Assembly: GCF_020166105.1 (NCBI RefSeq)
Contig: NZ_JAIUJY010000005.1
Coordinates: 186,001 to 250,000 of the forward strand
Source: Blastococcus sp. LR1
Lineage (GTDB): Bacteria > Actinomycetota > Actinomycetes > Mycobacteriales > Geodermatophilaceae
DNA length: 64,000 nt
Reading direction: 5' to 3'
The position numbers were made by a program, and so were the translations under genes. Shown here one piece after another: positions 62,442-64,000 of the stretch (the stretch's first letter is position 1; each line of letters begins with the position of its first letter). Under the pieces are notes generated by a model, which was given only the letters and a program-made list of their open reading frames with translations, was not told the DNA's origin and searched no databases.

Positions 62442-64000
62442 TCAGAACGGCGGGGGAGCGGTGCTCGCGACCAGGCCGCTCGGCGTGGTCACCGTGAGCG
62501 TGCCGCCGGCGGCGAGCTCGTGCCGCCACCCCGGCGCCTGGTGCTTGCCGCGATGGTGGCCGGTGCAGTAGCCGGTCAGGTTCTCCGCGCTCGTCGGGCC
62601 GTCCGGATAGGGACGGTCGTGGTCGAGCTCCCCGCCGAGCGGCACCCGGCGCCGGCAGCCGGGGAACCGGCAGCGCCGGTCGCGGGCACGCACGAACCGG
62701 TCGAGTGCCCGTCCCGGGCGGTAGCCGGCCGTCGGTCCGGGTGGACCCAGTCCGAGGCCCGCGATCGCCCGGCGGCGGAGGTCGGTGCTGTCGGTGAGCG
62801 CGAGCAGCGCGCCGGTCAGCTCGTCGACCACAGCGATGCGGGGCCGGTCGAGCAGTGTTCCGCCCGCGCTCGCGTCCAGCAGCGCGGCCAGCGCCTCCCG
62901 CTGCGATCGACTGGCGGCGAGGAGGGCATCGAGGTCGGTGGGTGCGGTCGTCACCCGGCCGGCGGGGCTCCGCTGCCAGGTCGCCTCGTCGTCCTCGTCG
63001 GCACGCTGGGCGTCGGCCACGCTCCGCCGGGCATGGCTCAGCGTGCGATGCAGCTGCGCCACCCCAGCGCTCGCCGCCTCGAGGGCGCGCCGAGCCGCTG
63101 TCCAACCGGCCGGTTCGGGCAGCGGTGCAGCGTCGGCGTCGGCGTCATGGGCGGAATCGGGGTCGCGGTGCGGGCCGTCATCTGAGTTGGTGTCGCCGCG
63201 AGCATCTGCGACGTCTGCGTCCGCCGGCGGTCCCTGGTCCCACCAGCGGGCGAGCACGTCGTCCGGCGGATCGTCCTCGCCGCCCCACTCGCCGCGCAGT
63301 GCACGGGCCTCAACCTCGGCCCACCAGCGCTCGTCGGCTGCCCGCCAGGCTTCCGGCCAGGTGTCGGTCGACCACTCGTCGACCGGGCCGGGGGAAGGGG
63401 CCGGCGGATCGAAGGGGTCGGCGTCTCGATCGGTGTCGGCGTCAGCAGCGGGCAGCAGACCGAGGGCGACGGCAAGGGCCCGAACCATCTCCGCGGAGAC
63501 CGGGTCCGAGCCGATCTCGCCGGGCTGGTCGCCGCCGAGCAGGGCTCGCACCCCTGCCACGACGGTCAACTGCGCCTGCACCGGCCGAAGCCCGTTCTCG
63601 CCCGGCCGCAGCACGAGGTCGAGCAGGCAGTCCGCCATCTTCTGGCCGCGGGTGCGGTGATCGTCTGGGTCGTCGAGCGCATCGGCGTACCGGCCGAGCG
63701 CATCGAGCAGCGCCTGCGCCTCGGGGATCGTCAGCAGTGCGTCGAACACCGCCATGCCCTCGCGGCGGTCGGCTCGCACACCGACGCCTCGCTCGCGCAG
63801 CGCCGCGGCCAGCCGTGCCGCTTCGTCGCGGGCGTCCCGGGCAAGGCCGAGCCGGCGCGCCTTGGCACCCAGCTGCGCCGGGGTGGTGACCCGGCCCGCC
63901 ATCCACTCCAGCAGCTCCTGCTCGACGGCGGCACGCTTCTTCGGGTCGGCGATCGGCGCGACCTTCTCGAGCATCGGCCAGAGGTGGCCGGAATGCAGCT
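62442..64000 (-). CDS. DUF222/HNH endonuclease-domain protein, 5' end outside window
   Basis: At least 519 residues of a protein of the DUF222-HNH (13E12 repeat-like) type, common in many copies in actinobacteria. The frame stays open to the window edge, so the ATG at 63974 is probably internal. Part of DUF222 covers the first 200 residues, a long acidic insertion rich in Asp follows (DADTDRDADPFDPP and ADADVADARGDTNSDDG), and the C-terminal HNH motif reads [18 protein letters not shown] with YCTGHHRGKH. The physiological role is unknown; some relatives are associated with mobile introns or phages. Confidence 0.85.
   Translation of the reverse strand, partial: LHSGHLWPMLEKVAPIADPKKRAAVEQELLEWMAGRVTTPAQLGAKARRLGLARDARDEAARLAAALRERGVGVRADRREGMAVFDALLTIPEAQALLDALGRYADALDDPDDHRTRGQKMADCLLDLVLRPGENGLRPVQAQLTVVAGVRALLGGDQPGEIGSDPVSAEMVRALAVALGLLPAADADTDRDADPFDPPAPSPGPVDEWSTDTWPEAWRAADERWWAEVEARALRGEWGGEDDPPDDVLARWWDQGPPADADVADARGDTNSDDGPHRDPDSAHDADADAAPLPEPAGWTAARRALEAASAGVAQLHRTLSHARRSVADAQRADEDDEATWQRSPAGRVTTAPTDLDALLAASRSQREALAALLDASAGGTLLDRPRIAVVDELTGALLALTDSTDLRRRAIAGLGLGPPGPTAGYRPGRALDRFVRARDRRCRFPGCRRRVPLGGELDHDRPYPDGPTSAENLTGYCTGHHRGKHQAPGWRHELAAGGTLTVTTPSGLVASTAPPPF

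Overview
The window is about 64 kb of very GC-rich, gene-dense chromosome from a high-GC Gram-positive (Actinomycetota). The DUF222/HNH protein, EndoMS-type nucS, the etfBA-iscS-mnmA-ligA order and frequent GTG and apparently leaderless starts all fit that phylum. Overall gene content resembles Geodermatophilaceae (Blastococcus/Modestobacter/Geodermatophilus), but that is an inference from memory of gene content, not a computed placement. I saw no rRNA, tRNA, CRISPR array, integrase or transposase gene.

Region 1 (1-25 kb) starts with the 3' part of murA and is dominated by short-chain acyl-CoA chemistry: ethylmalonyl-CoA mutase (ecm/meaA), a tandem-fused 3-hydroxybutyryl-CoA dehydrogenase, crotonyl-CoA carboxylase/reductase (ccr), a methylmalonyl/ethylmalonyl-CoA epimerase, acetyl-CoA acetyltransferase, the mutase chaperone meaB, and a MarR regulator followed by an isobutyryl-CoA mutase large subunit (icmA). 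These cover the front half of the ethylmalonyl-CoA pathway; a crotonase at 46.6 kb and etfBA at 52.8 kb are plausible partners. Mixed in are a GT87-like membrane protein, a dicarboxylate/amino-acid symporter, a GAF-EAL phosphodiesterase, nucS, a DUF4397-sortase fusion, a DivIVA/FilP-like coiled-coil protein, an HTTM-type membrane pair, a carotenoid-desaturase-like flavoprotein and an NlpC/P60 hydrolase.

Region 2 (25-46 kb) holds a thioredoxin-TPR protein, two tandem lipoprotein zinc peptidases, and a nearly complete alpha-glucan set: the operon glgE-treS-mak-glgB (trehalose to maltose-1-phosphate to branched glucan), divergent glgP, and glgX a little further on. Between an FHA-domain gene and glgX is a roughly 2 kb stretch with two unrecognised genes and different-looking composition.

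Region 3 (46-64 kb) carries an ABC ATPase, the crotonase, a tightly overlapped polyamine/iron-type ABC importer operon ending in an L-cysteine desulfhydrase-like gene, etfBA, an MFS exporter, cysteine desulfurase, mnmA, a MetE-like protein, ligA, a PPOX protein and a truncated DUF222/HNH gene.

The most notable signals are non-coding. (1) A shared inverted repeat GYTACY-N4-RGTARC sits in the promoters of ecm, the 3-hydroxybutyryl-CoA dehydrogenase, ccr and etfB, suggesting an undescribed local regulon. (2) A 22-bp near-perfect palindrome between marR and icmA overlaps the icmA -10 box. (3) A 102-bp duplication of the nucS 3' end (one synonymous mismatch) brackets a 549-bp insert with a single membrane-protein gene, the footprint of a very small 3'-end-targeting element. 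(4) A TANNNT-like box 6-8 nt before the start codon recurs at more than ten genes, indicating widespread leaderless transcription.
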